Assembly (NCBI GenBank): GCA_036009105.1
Contig: DASYMJ010000337.1
Location: 1-6,628 of the forward strand
DNA length: 6,628 nucleotides
DNA from: JAFAVZ01 sp036009105
GTDB taxonomy: Bacteria > Acidobacteriota > Thermoanaerobaculia > Gp7-AA8
Direction: 5' to 3'
Part shown: in pieces, positions 1 to 5,089 of the stretch
How the letters are laid out: every line of letters starts with the position of its first letter
Position numbering within the stretch: the stretch's first letter is position 1
Position numbers and translations under genes: made by a program
Notes under the pieces: generated by a model
What the model was told of the DNA's origin: nothing
The model's input: only the letters and a program-made list of their open reading frames with translations
The model's database searches: none

Positions 1-10
1 CTTTGTTCAT
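1..10 (-). CDS. possible start of a next gene in the operon (partial)
   Basis: On the minus strand an ATG at 10-8 is followed by AAC AAA and then the window edge, so only three codons are visible and no product can be named. The reason to suspect a gene is its initiation region. GAGGAAGG (minus strand, 25-18) sits seven bases upstream of this ATG, which is ideal Shine-Dalgarno spacing, and the preceding receiver gene ends only 23 bases away in the same direction. A second possible start, the ATG at 17-15, lies in another frame directly against the purine run. This is inference from the ribosome-binding context only. Confidence 0.3.
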
Positions 11-32
11 CGTTCATCCTTCCTCGTTCATC
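5..32. repeat. GTTCATC heptamer repeats holding three ATGAAC starts
   Basis: GTTCATC occurs exactly at 5-11, 12-18 and 26-32; the first two copies are directly tandem. Read on the minus strand each copy is GATGAAC and so carries an ATG (31-29, 17-15 and 10-8). The first ATG follows AGGAGG (42-37, the last two codons of the receiver gene) by five bases but opens a frame of only five codons, MNEEG then TGA at 16-14. That TGA overlaps the second ATG. The repeat therefore sits exactly in a translation-initiation region. It may be a short tandem-repeat tract or a leader peptide. Confidence 0.6.
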
Positions 33-33
33 G

Positions 34-414
34 TTACCTCCTCATCACCGAATCGATGATCATCAAAAACGCCTCCATCTGCTTCGCCTCCGTCTTGTTG
101 ATCACGGCGATGGTCTCCCCGATGCGAAAGCGCTGGTGGAGCTCGTCGGCGGAGTGGGAGGAGGTGACCACGATGCGGCGGGGGGAGAGGCCCTTCTGCG
201 TGGCGTAGTCGACGAACTTCTTGCCGTCCATGCCGGGCATCTCCAGGTCGACGATGAGCAGGTCGATGGAGGCGTCGATCCTGGGCAAGGCCTCGTAGGG
301 ATGCGCGTACGCCTCGACCTTCGCCGTCTCCGGATAGCGCTCCAGGATGAAGTTCGACCAGAGATCGCAGTACGCCGTCGAGTCGTCGACGATCACCACG
401 CGCTTGGTGTTCAT
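34..414 (-). CDS. single-domain response regulator (CheY-like receiver)
   Basis: A 126-residue protein consisting only of a receiver domain, the phosphoryl-accepting half of a two-component system. There is no DNA-binding or enzymatic output domain. The acidic pair is D10-D11 (strand motif VVIVDD), the phosphoacceptor is D56 in LLIVDLEMPGMDG, the switch Thr is T84 in RIVVTSS, and the conserved Lys is K107. That Lys is followed by Thr (INKT), whereas most receivers have K-P, a mild departure. The start is the ATG at 414-412, which overlaps the pyrC stop as ATGA. An open frame runs far upstream, but only from this ATG does the protein fit the family. Translational coupling to pyrC is therefore likely, making this the fourth gene of the pyr operon. 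Its last two codons, AGG AGG, form a Shine-Dalgarno sequence for what follows. The partner kinase and the output are not visible. Confidence 0.92.
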   Translation of the reverse strand: MNTKRVVIVDDSTAYCDLWSNFILERYPETAKVEAYAHPYEALPRIDASIDLLIVDLEMPGMDGKKFVDYATQKGLSPRRIVVTSSHSADELHQRFRIGETIAVINKTEAKQMEAFLMIIDSVMRR

Positions 415-1724
415 TGCTTCGACTTCTTCTTCTTCGGCGCAGGCTTGGACGGCCTCGCGGCAGCGTAGCGCACCGTGCCGCCGACGATGGTGGTCACGGC
501 GCGGCCGCGATACGTGTTGCCGACGAACGGCGAGTTCGCCGCCTTCGAATAGAACGGCTTCGTCACCTCGTACGGCGCGTCGAGATCCAGGATCGTCACG
601 TCGCCCGGCTTCCCCTTCGCCAGCGAGCCGCCCGGCAGGTCGAACACGCGAGCCGGCCCGCAGGACATGAGATCGATCAGGCGCCCCAGGTCGATGTGCT
701 TGGCCCGGACGAGGTGCTCGTAGCAGACCGGGAACGCCGTCTCCAGGCCGATGATCCCGAAGGGGGCGAGATCGAACTCCACGTTCTTCTCGTCGAAGTG
801 ATGCGGAGCGTGGTCCGTGGCGATCGCGTCGATGGTTCCGTCGGCGATGCCGGCGATGACCGCCTGGCGATGCTCGGCCGAGCGCAGCGGCGGATTCATC
901 TTCAGGTTGGTGGAGAACGACTGCACCGCATCGTCGCCGAGCGCGATGTGGTGTGGGGTGACCTCGCAAGTGACGTTGACGCCCTGCGCGCGCGCCTCGC
1001 GCACCGCCGCCACCGCGCCGGCGGTGGAGAGATGCGCAACATGCAGATGCGCGCCGGTGACGCGAGCCAGGATCACATCCCGCGCCACGAGCGTCTCCTC
1101 GGACGCGGCGGGCATGCCGCCCAGGCCGAGGAGGGTGGAGTAGTAGCCCTCGTGCATCACCCCGCCTTCGGTGAGGTCGGCATCTTCCTCGTGCGCGATG
1201 ACCGGGATGCCCAGCATCGAGCAGTACTCGAGCGCGCGGCGCATCAGCTGCGCGTTGTAGACCGGCTTGCCGTCGTCGCTGACCCCGACGCAGCCCGCCG
1301 CGCGGAGGTCGGCCAGCTCGGCCAGCGCCTCCCCTTTCAGCCCCTTGCTCACCGCGCCGATCGGATAGACCCGACAGGCCCCATGCCGCGCCGCCTCGGC
1401 GATCATCATCTCCGTGACGGCCCGCTCGTCGTTCGGCGGAACGGTGTTCGCCATCGCGCAGACCGCCGTATAGCCGCCCGCCACCGCCGCCCGCGTGCCG
1501 GTGGCGATGGTTTCCTTGTGCTCCTGCCCCGGCTCGCGCAGATGCGTATGCAGATCGATGAGACCCGGCACCACCACCAGCCCCTCGGCGTCGATGGTCT
1601 CCACATCAGCCGTGATGCGCTTGTCGACGCGGGTGATGGCGCCTTGCTCGATCAGCACGTCGAGCTTGGCGTCGAGGTCCTGGCTCGGATCGACGAGGCG
1701 GCCGTTTTTGATCAGTAAGTTCAT
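411..1724 (-). CDS. pyrC: dihydroorotase, class I
   Basis: Dihydroorotase catalyses the reversible cyclisation of N-carbamoyl-L-aspartate to dihydroorotate, step 3 of de novo UMP synthesis, in the cytoplasm. The protein has 437 residues, usual for class I (about 420-440). The amidohydrolase metal motifs are complete: H59 and H61 in DLHTHLREPG, D151 in SDDG, H178 in IAHEED, H231 in HVAHLST, and the catalytic D304 in ATDHAPH. In class I enzymes of known structure these positions bind the zinc ions and drive catalysis, so this copy should be active, unlike the inactive pyrC' homologues. NLKMNPPLR (273-281) is the usual substrate-side block. The tail is unusual: residues 426-437 are Lys/Pro-rich (KPAPKKKKSKQ). 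The start ATG at 1724-1722 gives the normal N-terminus (LLIKNGRLVDP), but no Shine-Dalgarno sequence precedes it. The gene lies 99 bases after pyrB, across a palindrome, and overlaps the receiver gene by four bases. Confidence 0.97.
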   Translation of the reverse strand: MNLLIKNGRLVDPSQDLDAKLDVLIEQGAITRVDKRITADVETIDAEGLVVVPGLIDLHTHLREPGQEHKETIATGTRAAVAGGYTAVCAMANTVPPNDERAVTEMMIAEAARHGACRVYPIGAVSKGLKGEALAELADLRAAGCVGVSDDGKPVYNAQLMRRALEYCSMLGIPVIAHEEDADLTEGGVMHEGYYSTLLGLGGMPAASEETLVARDVILARVTGAHLHVAHLSTAGAVAAVREARAQGVNVTCEVTPHHIALGDDAVQSFSTNLKMNPPLRSAEHRQAVIAGIADGTIDAIATDHAPHHFDEKNVEFDLAPFGIIGLETAFPVCYEHLVRAKHIDLGRLIDLMSCGPARVFDLPGGSLAKGKPGDVTILDLDAPYEVTKPFYSKAANSPFVGNTYRGRAVTTIVGGTVRYAAARPSKPAPKKKKSKQ

Positions 1725-1740
1725 GGGCGGCTGGCGGAAG

Positions 1741-1829
1741 AATTGAAAATTGAAAATTGAAAATTGAAAAAACAGGAGAGGCCGCCGCGCACGCGGCGTT
1801 TTTCAGTTTTCAATTTTCCATTTTCAATT
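1741..1829. repeat. AT-rich heptamer palindrome between pyrB and pyrC
   Basis: The left arm (1741-1771) holds four exact tandem copies of ATTGAAA from 1742 to 1769. The right arm (1799-1829) is its reverse complement with 29 of 31 positions matching. The 27-base centre contains a separate GC-rich hairpin (1783-1788 pairing with 1793-1798). In a GC-rich sequence this AT block stands out sharply. The pyrB stop codon (TGA, 1826-1824) lies inside the right arm, so the last pyrB codon and its stop come from the repeat. In the pyr transcript the arms could form a long stem between pyrB and pyrC. Possible roles are mRNA processing or stability, partial termination, or simply a mobile or dispersed repeat. 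No role is shown. Confidence 0.85.
1783..1803 (+). terminator. GC hairpin plus T5, terminator-like, in the palindrome centre
   Basis: CGCCGC (1783-1788), loop GCAC, GCGGCG (1793-1798), then five T's (1799-1803). The form is that of an intrinsic terminator reading on the plus strand, antisense to the pyr operon. No plus-strand gene ends upstream of it. On the minus strand the same hairpin is followed by ten bases and then six T's, a looser arrangement that could still cause partial termination between pyrB and pyrC. It could also simply be the core of the surrounding repeat. Confidence 0.35.
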
Positions 1830-2777
1830 TCCATCACCACTCCCATGCGCGCCGCCTAACAGATAAAGCACGGCCATGCGAACCGCCACGCCGTTCGTCA
1901 CCTGCTCCAGGATCACCGACCACGGTCCATCGGCGACGTCGGAGGCGATCTCCACGCCGCGGTTCATCGGGCCGGGATGCATCACGATCACCCCTTCCCT
2001 GGCCCGCTGCAGGCGCTCGCGGGTGAGGCCGAAGGTGTTGTAGTACTCGCGCAGCGACGGGAAGCTGAGCTTCCCCTGCCGCTCGAGCTGGATGCGCAGC
2101 ATCATGATGACGTCCGCCCCTTCGATGGCCTCGTCCAGGGAGTGCACCACGCGCACGCCCATCCGCTCGATCTCCGCCGGCATGAGCGAAGGGGGCGCGG
2201 CGAGCGTCACGTTCGCCTTCATCTTGGTCAGCAGGTGAATGTTCGAGCGGACCACCCGGGAGTGGGCGATGTCGCCGATGATGGAGACGTTCACGCCCTG
2301 CAGGCGCCCCAGGCGCTCGCGGATGGTGAAGGCGTCGAGCAGGGCCTGGGTGGGGTGCTCGTGCGCGCCGTCGCCGGCGTTGATCACGGCGGCCGGCAGC
2401 CGCTCGGCGAGCATCTTCGGGGAGCCGGGGTACTTGTGGCGGATGACGATCATGTCCGGCGCCATGGCCATCAGGTTCTCGGCGGTGTCGATGAGGGTCT
2501 CGCCCTTTTCCACGGCCGAGCCGGAGGCGGCGAAGTTGAGGGTATCGGCGCTGAGGCGCTTCTCGGCGATCTCGAACGAGACGCGGGTGCGCGTGGAGGC
2601 TTCCATGAAGAGGTTGATGACCAGCTGGCCGCGCAGGGCCGGCACTTTTTTCACCGGCCGCTCGCTGACTTCCTTGAAGCCCTCGGCCGTGTCGAGGATC
2701 AGGGTGATCTCTTCCGGCGTGAGCGGCTCGATGCCGAGGAGGTCCTTGGAGCGGAGTGCGGAGCTGGCGGTGCGCAT
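1824..2777 (-). CDS. pyrB: aspartate carbamoyltransferase, catalytic chain
   Basis: The enzyme condenses carbamoyl phosphate with L-aspartate to N-carbamoyl-L-aspartate, the committed step of pyrimidine synthesis, as a cytoplasmic trimer-based enzyme. It has 317 residues, near the usual 305-320. The carbamoyl-phosphate loop STRTR is at 61-65, followed by VSFE. The mobile-loop Lys is K91 (SAVEKGETL). R113, then H141 and Q144 in HEHPTQALLD, follow. The aspartate-domain residues are R174 in HSRVVRSN and R228 and Q230 in MLRIQLERQ, and HPGPMNRGVE (267-276) closes the site. All catalytic positions known from the family are present. No pyrI regulatory chain is seen here. In several bacteria with neighbouring pyrB and class I pyrC the two products form one complex, which is possible here. 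The start ATG is at 2777-2775, 21 bases after the pyrR stop; only a weak, distant purine run (AGAGAAG) precedes it. The final Asn codon and the stop lie inside the AT-rich repeat. Confidence 0.97.
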   Translation of the reverse strand: MRTASSALRSKDLLGIEPLTPEEITLILDTAEGFKEVSERPVKKVPALRGQLVINLFMEASTRTRVSFEIAEKRLSADTLNFAASGSAVEKGETLIDTAENLMAMAPDMIVIRHKYPGSPKMLAERLPAAVINAGDGAHEHPTQALLDAFTIRERLGRLQGVNVSIIGDIAHSRVVRSNIHLLTKMKANVTLAAPPSLMPAEIERMGVRVVHSLDEAIEGADVIMMLRIQLERQGKLSFPSLREYYNTFGLTRERLQRAREGVIVMHPGPMNRGVEIASDVADGPWSVILEQVTNGVAVRMAVLYLLGGAHGSGDGN

Positions 2778-2798
2778 CTCGGGGGGCGCTACTTCTCT

Positions 2799-3335
2799 CT
2801 ACTTCTCCATGATCAGAACTTCGTCCTCGTCGTCCGTCTCCACCAGCTTGACCTTGATCACCTCGTTCGCGTCGGTGGGGACGGTCTTGCCGATCACGTC
2901 GGCGTGGATCGGCAGCTCGCGGTGGCCGCGGTCGACCAGGACGGCGAGCATGACCTTCTTCGGACGGCCGAAGTCGATCAGGGCGTCCAGCGCGGCGCGG
3001 ACGGTGCGGCCGGTGTAGAGGACGTCGTCCACCAGCACCACGACCTTGTCGTCGATCGGCTCGGGGAGCTTGGTCGGCTTGACCACCGGCTGGGGGGCGA
3101 TGGTGGTGAGGTCGTCGCGGTAGAGGGTGATGTCGAGGATGCCGAAGGGGACGGGCTGCCCCTCCATGTCCGCGATCTCTCTGGCGATGCGCTCGCCGAT
3201 GGGGACGCCGCGGCTGCGGATCCCGACGATGAGGAGGTCATCGAGGCCGCGATTCTTTTCCACGACTTCGATGGCCATGCGGCGGATGGCCCGGGTCATG
3301 CGCGGACCGTCGAGGAGGCGTTTCTTGATATTCAT
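2799..3335 (-). CDS. pyrR: bifunctional pyr operon regulator / uracil phosphoribosyltransferase
   Basis: PyrR binds pyr mRNA in response to UMP/UTP and, in many species, also makes UMP from uracil and PRPP. The protein has 178 residues, typical of the family. The PRPP-binding motif VVLVDDVLYTGRT is at 99-111, with D103, D104 and T108-T111 as the phosphate-binding region. LIVGIRSRGVPIGERI (35-50) and DITLYRDDL (68-76) are characteristic PyrR blocks, and DRGHRELPIHADVIGK (135-150) is the conserved C-terminal segment. The ATG at 3335-3333 is chosen because MNIKKRLLDG is the normal N-terminus; the frame stays open upstream only because of high GC. It is the first gene of the operon, 21 bases before pyrB. 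No Shine-Dalgarno sequence and no recognisable PyrR-binding loop appear upstream, so the mode of control (translational or transcriptional) is not evident. Confidence 0.96.
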   Translation of the reverse strand: MNIKKRLLDGPRMTRAIRRMAIEVVEKNRGLDDLLIVGIRSRGVPIGERIAREIADMEGQPVPFGILDITLYRDDLTTIAPQPVVKPTKLPEPIDDKVVVLVDDVLYTGRTVRAALDALIDFGRPKKVMLAVLVDRGHRELPIHADVIGKTVPTDANEVIKVKLVETDDEDEVLIMEK

Positions 3336-3352
3336 AGCTTGAAAGCGCGCGG

Positions 3353-3361
3353 AGGATAGCA
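3353..3361 (-). promoter_or_regulatory. candidate extended -10 for the pyr operon
   Basis: Read on the minus strand this is TGCTATCCT: an extended -10 TGn followed by TATCCT (four of six matches to TATAAT). No convincing -35 lies 16-18 bases further upstream. A start about seven bases downstream would give a leader of only about ten bases before the pyrR ATG. This is a weak prediction based on position between two divergent genes. Confidence 0.33.
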
Positions 3362-3371
3362 CAGCGGGCCG

Positions 3372-3388
3372 GCAGGCACACCGCCTGC
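3372..3388. promoter_or_regulatory. perfect GC-rich dyad in the divergent intergenic region
   Basis: GCAGGC (3372-3377), five-base spacer ACACC, GCCTGC (3383-3388). It lies between the pyrR ATG and the GTG of the divergent receiver gene, 13 bases before the latter. It could be an operator serving both directions or a hairpin at the 5' end of the receiver message. Short GC dyads also arise by chance in such DNA. Confidence 0.3.
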
Positions 3389-3401
3389 ACCTGCGGCAGA
3401 C

Positions 3402-3776
3402 GTGGGCAAGCCGAAGGTTCTCATCGTGGAGGACAATTCCGACGTCCGGAGACTCTACGCAATCGGACTCAACCAGCACGGTTACGAGGTGAAACTCGCT
3501 GCCAACGGGGCCGAAGCGGTCGACCGGATCGCCCGCGAGCGGCCGGACGTGGTGCTCCTCGACTGGCTGATGCCGCTGATGGACGGCGGCGAGGTCCTGG
3601 ACAAGCTCGGCCCCGACGCCTCGGCGGCCATTCCGATCATCGTCATCAGCGGCCAGCCCGCGCCCGAGAACGGCGCGATGGACCCGCGCATCCGCTGCTG
3701 GCTGACCAAACCGGTGACCGTGGAGGAGCTGGTCACCGAGATTCAGCGGCGCCAGCCGTTGCAGCAAGTGAGCTAG
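3402..3776 (+). CDS. single-domain response regulator (CheY-like receiver)
   Basis: A 124-residue stand-alone receiver, phosphorylated by a histidine kinase not present here, with no output domain. E10-D11 form the acidic pocket (VLIVEDN), D54 is the phosphoacceptor (VVLLDWLMPLMDGG), S83 is the switch hydroxyl (IIVISG), and K103-P104 is the conserved Lys-Pro (WLTKPV). The set is complete, so the domain should be phosphorylatable. The GTG at 3402 is the only possible start: an in-frame TAG lies at 3357-3359 and no other start codon falls between. No Shine-Dalgarno sequence precedes it. The gene diverges from pyrR over 66 bases and ends 12 bases before the FHA gene, so it may be cotranscribed with it. 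It differs clearly from the other receiver in the window and is not a recent duplicate. Confidence 0.94.
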   Translation: MGKPKVLIVEDNSDVRRLYAIGLNQHGYEVKLAANGAEAVDRIARERPDVVLLDWLMPLMDGGEVLDKLGPDASAAIPIIVISGQPAPENGAMDPRIRCWLTKPVTVEELVTEIQRRQPLQQVS

Positions 3777-3779
3777 AAT
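3774..3779 (+). promoter_or_regulatory. candidate -10 box upstream of the FHA gene
   Basis: TAGAAT (five of six matches to TATAAT) overlaps the receiver stop codon and lies nine bases before the FHA ATG at 3789. Transcription from it would start almost at the ATG and give a leaderless message, consistent with the absence of a Shine-Dalgarno sequence there. No good -35 is seen, so it is a weak call. The gene may instead be read through from the receiver gene. Confidence 0.27.
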
Positions 3780-3788
3780 CTCGCCTCA

Positions 3789-4322
3789 ATGGCCAAACTC
3801 TTCTTCGTCGGCCTCGACGGCACGGAGAAAAGCTACCGACTGCAGACGCACCGGCCGTTCACGGTCGGGCGCGATCCGGGCAACGACATCATCCTGCGCG
3901 ATCCGAAGGTCTCCCGCCACCACGCGGAGATCGTGTTCGAGCGCGGATTCTTCGTCCTGCACGACCTCGCCAGCGCGAACGGCACCTACGTCAACGGCAA
4001 GCGCATCCGGGTGGCCCCGCTCACCCATGGAGCCAAAGTGCGGATGGGCAATAGCTACGGACGTTTTTCCGAGGAGCTGCCCACCGAGGCGGATGATCCG
4101 CAGCAGCCGGCGAAGGGCGAGCCGTTCGAGCAGCCGATGCCGGCCGCCGGGCCGGTATCCGCTGCCGCGCCCGCTGTGCTCGCTCCGGTCGCGCCGCTGG
4201 CCGTTGCCGCCGCCATCGACGATCTGGCCGACCAGCCCACCTCCCAGCATGAACGGCTGGCCATGGATACGCTTCCGCACGAGAAGGTGACGGAAGAGGA
4301 CCTAAAAAAAAAAGCGGAGTGA
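3789..4322 (+). CDS. FHA-domain protein
   Basis: A 177-residue protein. Residues about 3-92 are a forkhead-associated domain, which binds phosphothreonine peptides: G27-R28 (TVGRDPGND), S42-R43 and H45 (VSRHHAEI), N64-G65 (SANGTYVNG) and N69-G70 are the conserved phosphopeptide-contact and fold positions, all present. From about 97 to 150 follows a Pro/Ala-rich, probably disordered linker, then a short charged end (KVTEEDLKKKAE). There is no signal peptide or membrane helix. Such proteins read Ser/Thr-kinase signals; no kinase is in the window. The three Lys codons near the end are an uninterrupted run of ten A's (4304-4313), and the stop TGA (4320-4322) overlaps the GTG of the next gene. The end may therefore be bypassed by frameshifting, so that this is the N-terminal part of a larger membrane protein. 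The ATG lacks a Shine-Dalgarno sequence. Confidence 0.94.
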   Translation: MAKLFFVGLDGTEKSYRLQTHRPFTVGRDPGNDIILRDPKVSRHHAEIVFERGFFVLHDLASANGTYVNGKRIRVAPLTHGAKVRMGNSYGRFSEELPTEADDPQQPAKGEPFEQPMPAAGPVSAAAPAVLAPVAPLAVAAAIDDLADQPTSQHERLAMDTLPHEKVTEEDLKKKAE

Positions 4323-4340
4323 CGGCGCTCCTGGAGGAGC
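4292..4340 (+). promoter_or_regulatory. candidate -1 frameshift or transcript-slippage site (A10)
   Basis: In the FHA frame the bases read CTA AAA AAA AAA GCG GAG TGA. A_AAA_AAA is a classic -1 slippery heptamer, and runs of nine or more A's also cause RNA-polymerase slippage. A purine run, GGAAGAGGA (4292-4300), lies just upstream, where a Shine-Dalgarno-like stimulator is expected. A small hairpin, GCTCC-TGGA-GGAGC (4327-4340), begins 13 bases after the run, rather far for a standard stimulator. In the -1 frame the codons after the run encode S-G-V-T and join directly to the downstream frame, giving a 433-residue fusion. A homopolymer miscount in the assembly would look the same. Confidence 0.5.
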
Positions 4341-5089
4341 CTCCCACCGAGCCCCTCCAGCCGGTCGGTGACGCGGCGTTCGCTGCCCCGGCCCCGCCCC
4401 ATCCCACCCCCTTCTCCCGCGCCCGCTATCACTTCATGACCGGCCTGCCCGCCGGCGAGACGGCGCGGGTGCGCGACGATGACGGCGTGGTGCTCCTCAC
4501 CTACCGCAGCTTCGCCACCGCGGTCGGCACCGTGGCCGCGCTGGTGGCGGGCGTGATGATCGTGGCGGGCATCGCCGGCACGCTCTTCCTGGTGGCCGAG
4601 GGGCGGCCGCTGGCGGCCGTTGCGACCCTGGCGCTGAGCATCTTCTTCACCGGCCTGGTGGTGATGCTCGTGCCGGCGACCTCCGTCACGCTCTACGACG
4701 GCTCCCATCCCGCGCTCACGCTCTCCCAGCGCTCCCGCTTCAAGTTCCCCGCGGCCATCCATGCCGTGTCGACGCCCGACGGCCGCACGCTCGCCTACAT
4801 CCAGAAGAGCGTCTTCTCCCGCCTGGGACGCAACCGCTGGACCATCATCAACCCGACGGACGGCCGGGAGGTCGGCTTCGCCACGGAAGAATCGCTCGGC
4901 GCCGCCCTGGTGCGCAAAGTCCTCGGCAAATTCGACCGCCGCTTCCAGACCAACCTGCGCCTCGAGTACAACGGGCAGCCCGCGGGCTGGATCGCGCGGC
5001 GCTCCGCGGACCTGCTGGATGTCACCGGTGCCATCGACAGGCGCGTGGCCGTGGGGCTGGCCACGCTGATCCTCGGCTCGGAGCCCTGA
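4319..5089 (+). CDS. two-helix membrane protein with possible tubby/LURP-one-like domain
   Basis: A 256-residue protein if it starts at the GTG at 4319. Residues 1-35 are Pro/Glu-rich and probably unstructured. Two hydrophobic segments, about 65-93 and 97-120, are predicted membrane helices forming a hairpin. Residues about 123-252 form a soluble domain of alternating short strands (TLSQRSRF, GRTLAYIQKS, RWTIINPTDGREVGF, LRLEYNGQPAGWI) that ends in a hydrophobic helix after DRR (240-242). This pattern resembles the LURP-one/scramblase (tubby-like) barrel with its terminal helix; the match is by eye and tentative. The GTG overlaps the FHA stop (GTGA) and has no well-spaced Shine-Dalgarno sequence: the nearest purine run is 18 bases away. 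Expression is therefore probably by coupling or by frameshift from the FHA frame. An internal ATG (codon 40, 4436) is a less likely start. The function is unknown. Confidence 0.82.
   Translation: MTALLEEPPTEPLQPVGDAAFAAPAPPHPTPFSRARYHFMTGLPAGETARVRDDDGVVLLTYRSFATAVGTVAALVAGVMIVAGIAGTLFLVAEGRPLAAVATLALSIFFTGLVVMLVPATSVTLYDGSHPALTLSQRSRFKFPAAIHAVSTPDGRTLAYIQKSVFSRLGRNRWTIINPTDGREVGFATEESLGAALVRKVLGKFDRRFQTNLRLEYNGQPAGWIARRSADLLDVTGAIDRRVAVGLATLILGSEP

Noticed and set aside
415..969. Upstream extension of the left receiver gene to 969
   Set aside because: The added residues are Arg/Gly/His-rich and lie inside pyrC in another frame. The receiver fold begins at the ATG at 414.
414..1718. A 434-codon plus-strand open frame antisense to pyrC
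   Set aside because: It covers pyrC almost exactly in antisense; the product is Arg/His/Val/Asp-rich and low in complexity, with no recognisable domain.
1741..1829. CRISPR-like array from the ATTGAAA repeats
   Set aside because: The seven-base units are directly tandem with no spacers, and no cas gene is present.
1977..3359. A 460-codon plus-strand open frame antisense to pyrB and pyrR
   Set aside because: It mirrors two genes with complete catalytic motifs, its product is an Asp/Val/His/Arg/Gly-rich sequence without motifs, and such long antisense frames are normal in GC-rich DNA.
3336..3767. Upstream extension of pyrR to 3767
   Set aside because: The extra residues are antisense to the plus-strand receiver gene, and PyrR proteins normally begin near the ATG at 3335.
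34..3776. The two receiver genes as a duplicated pair
   Set aside because: Apart from the residues shared by all receivers, the two proteins differ throughout (D-D versus E-D pocket, T versus S switch, K-T versus K-P), so they are not recent copies.
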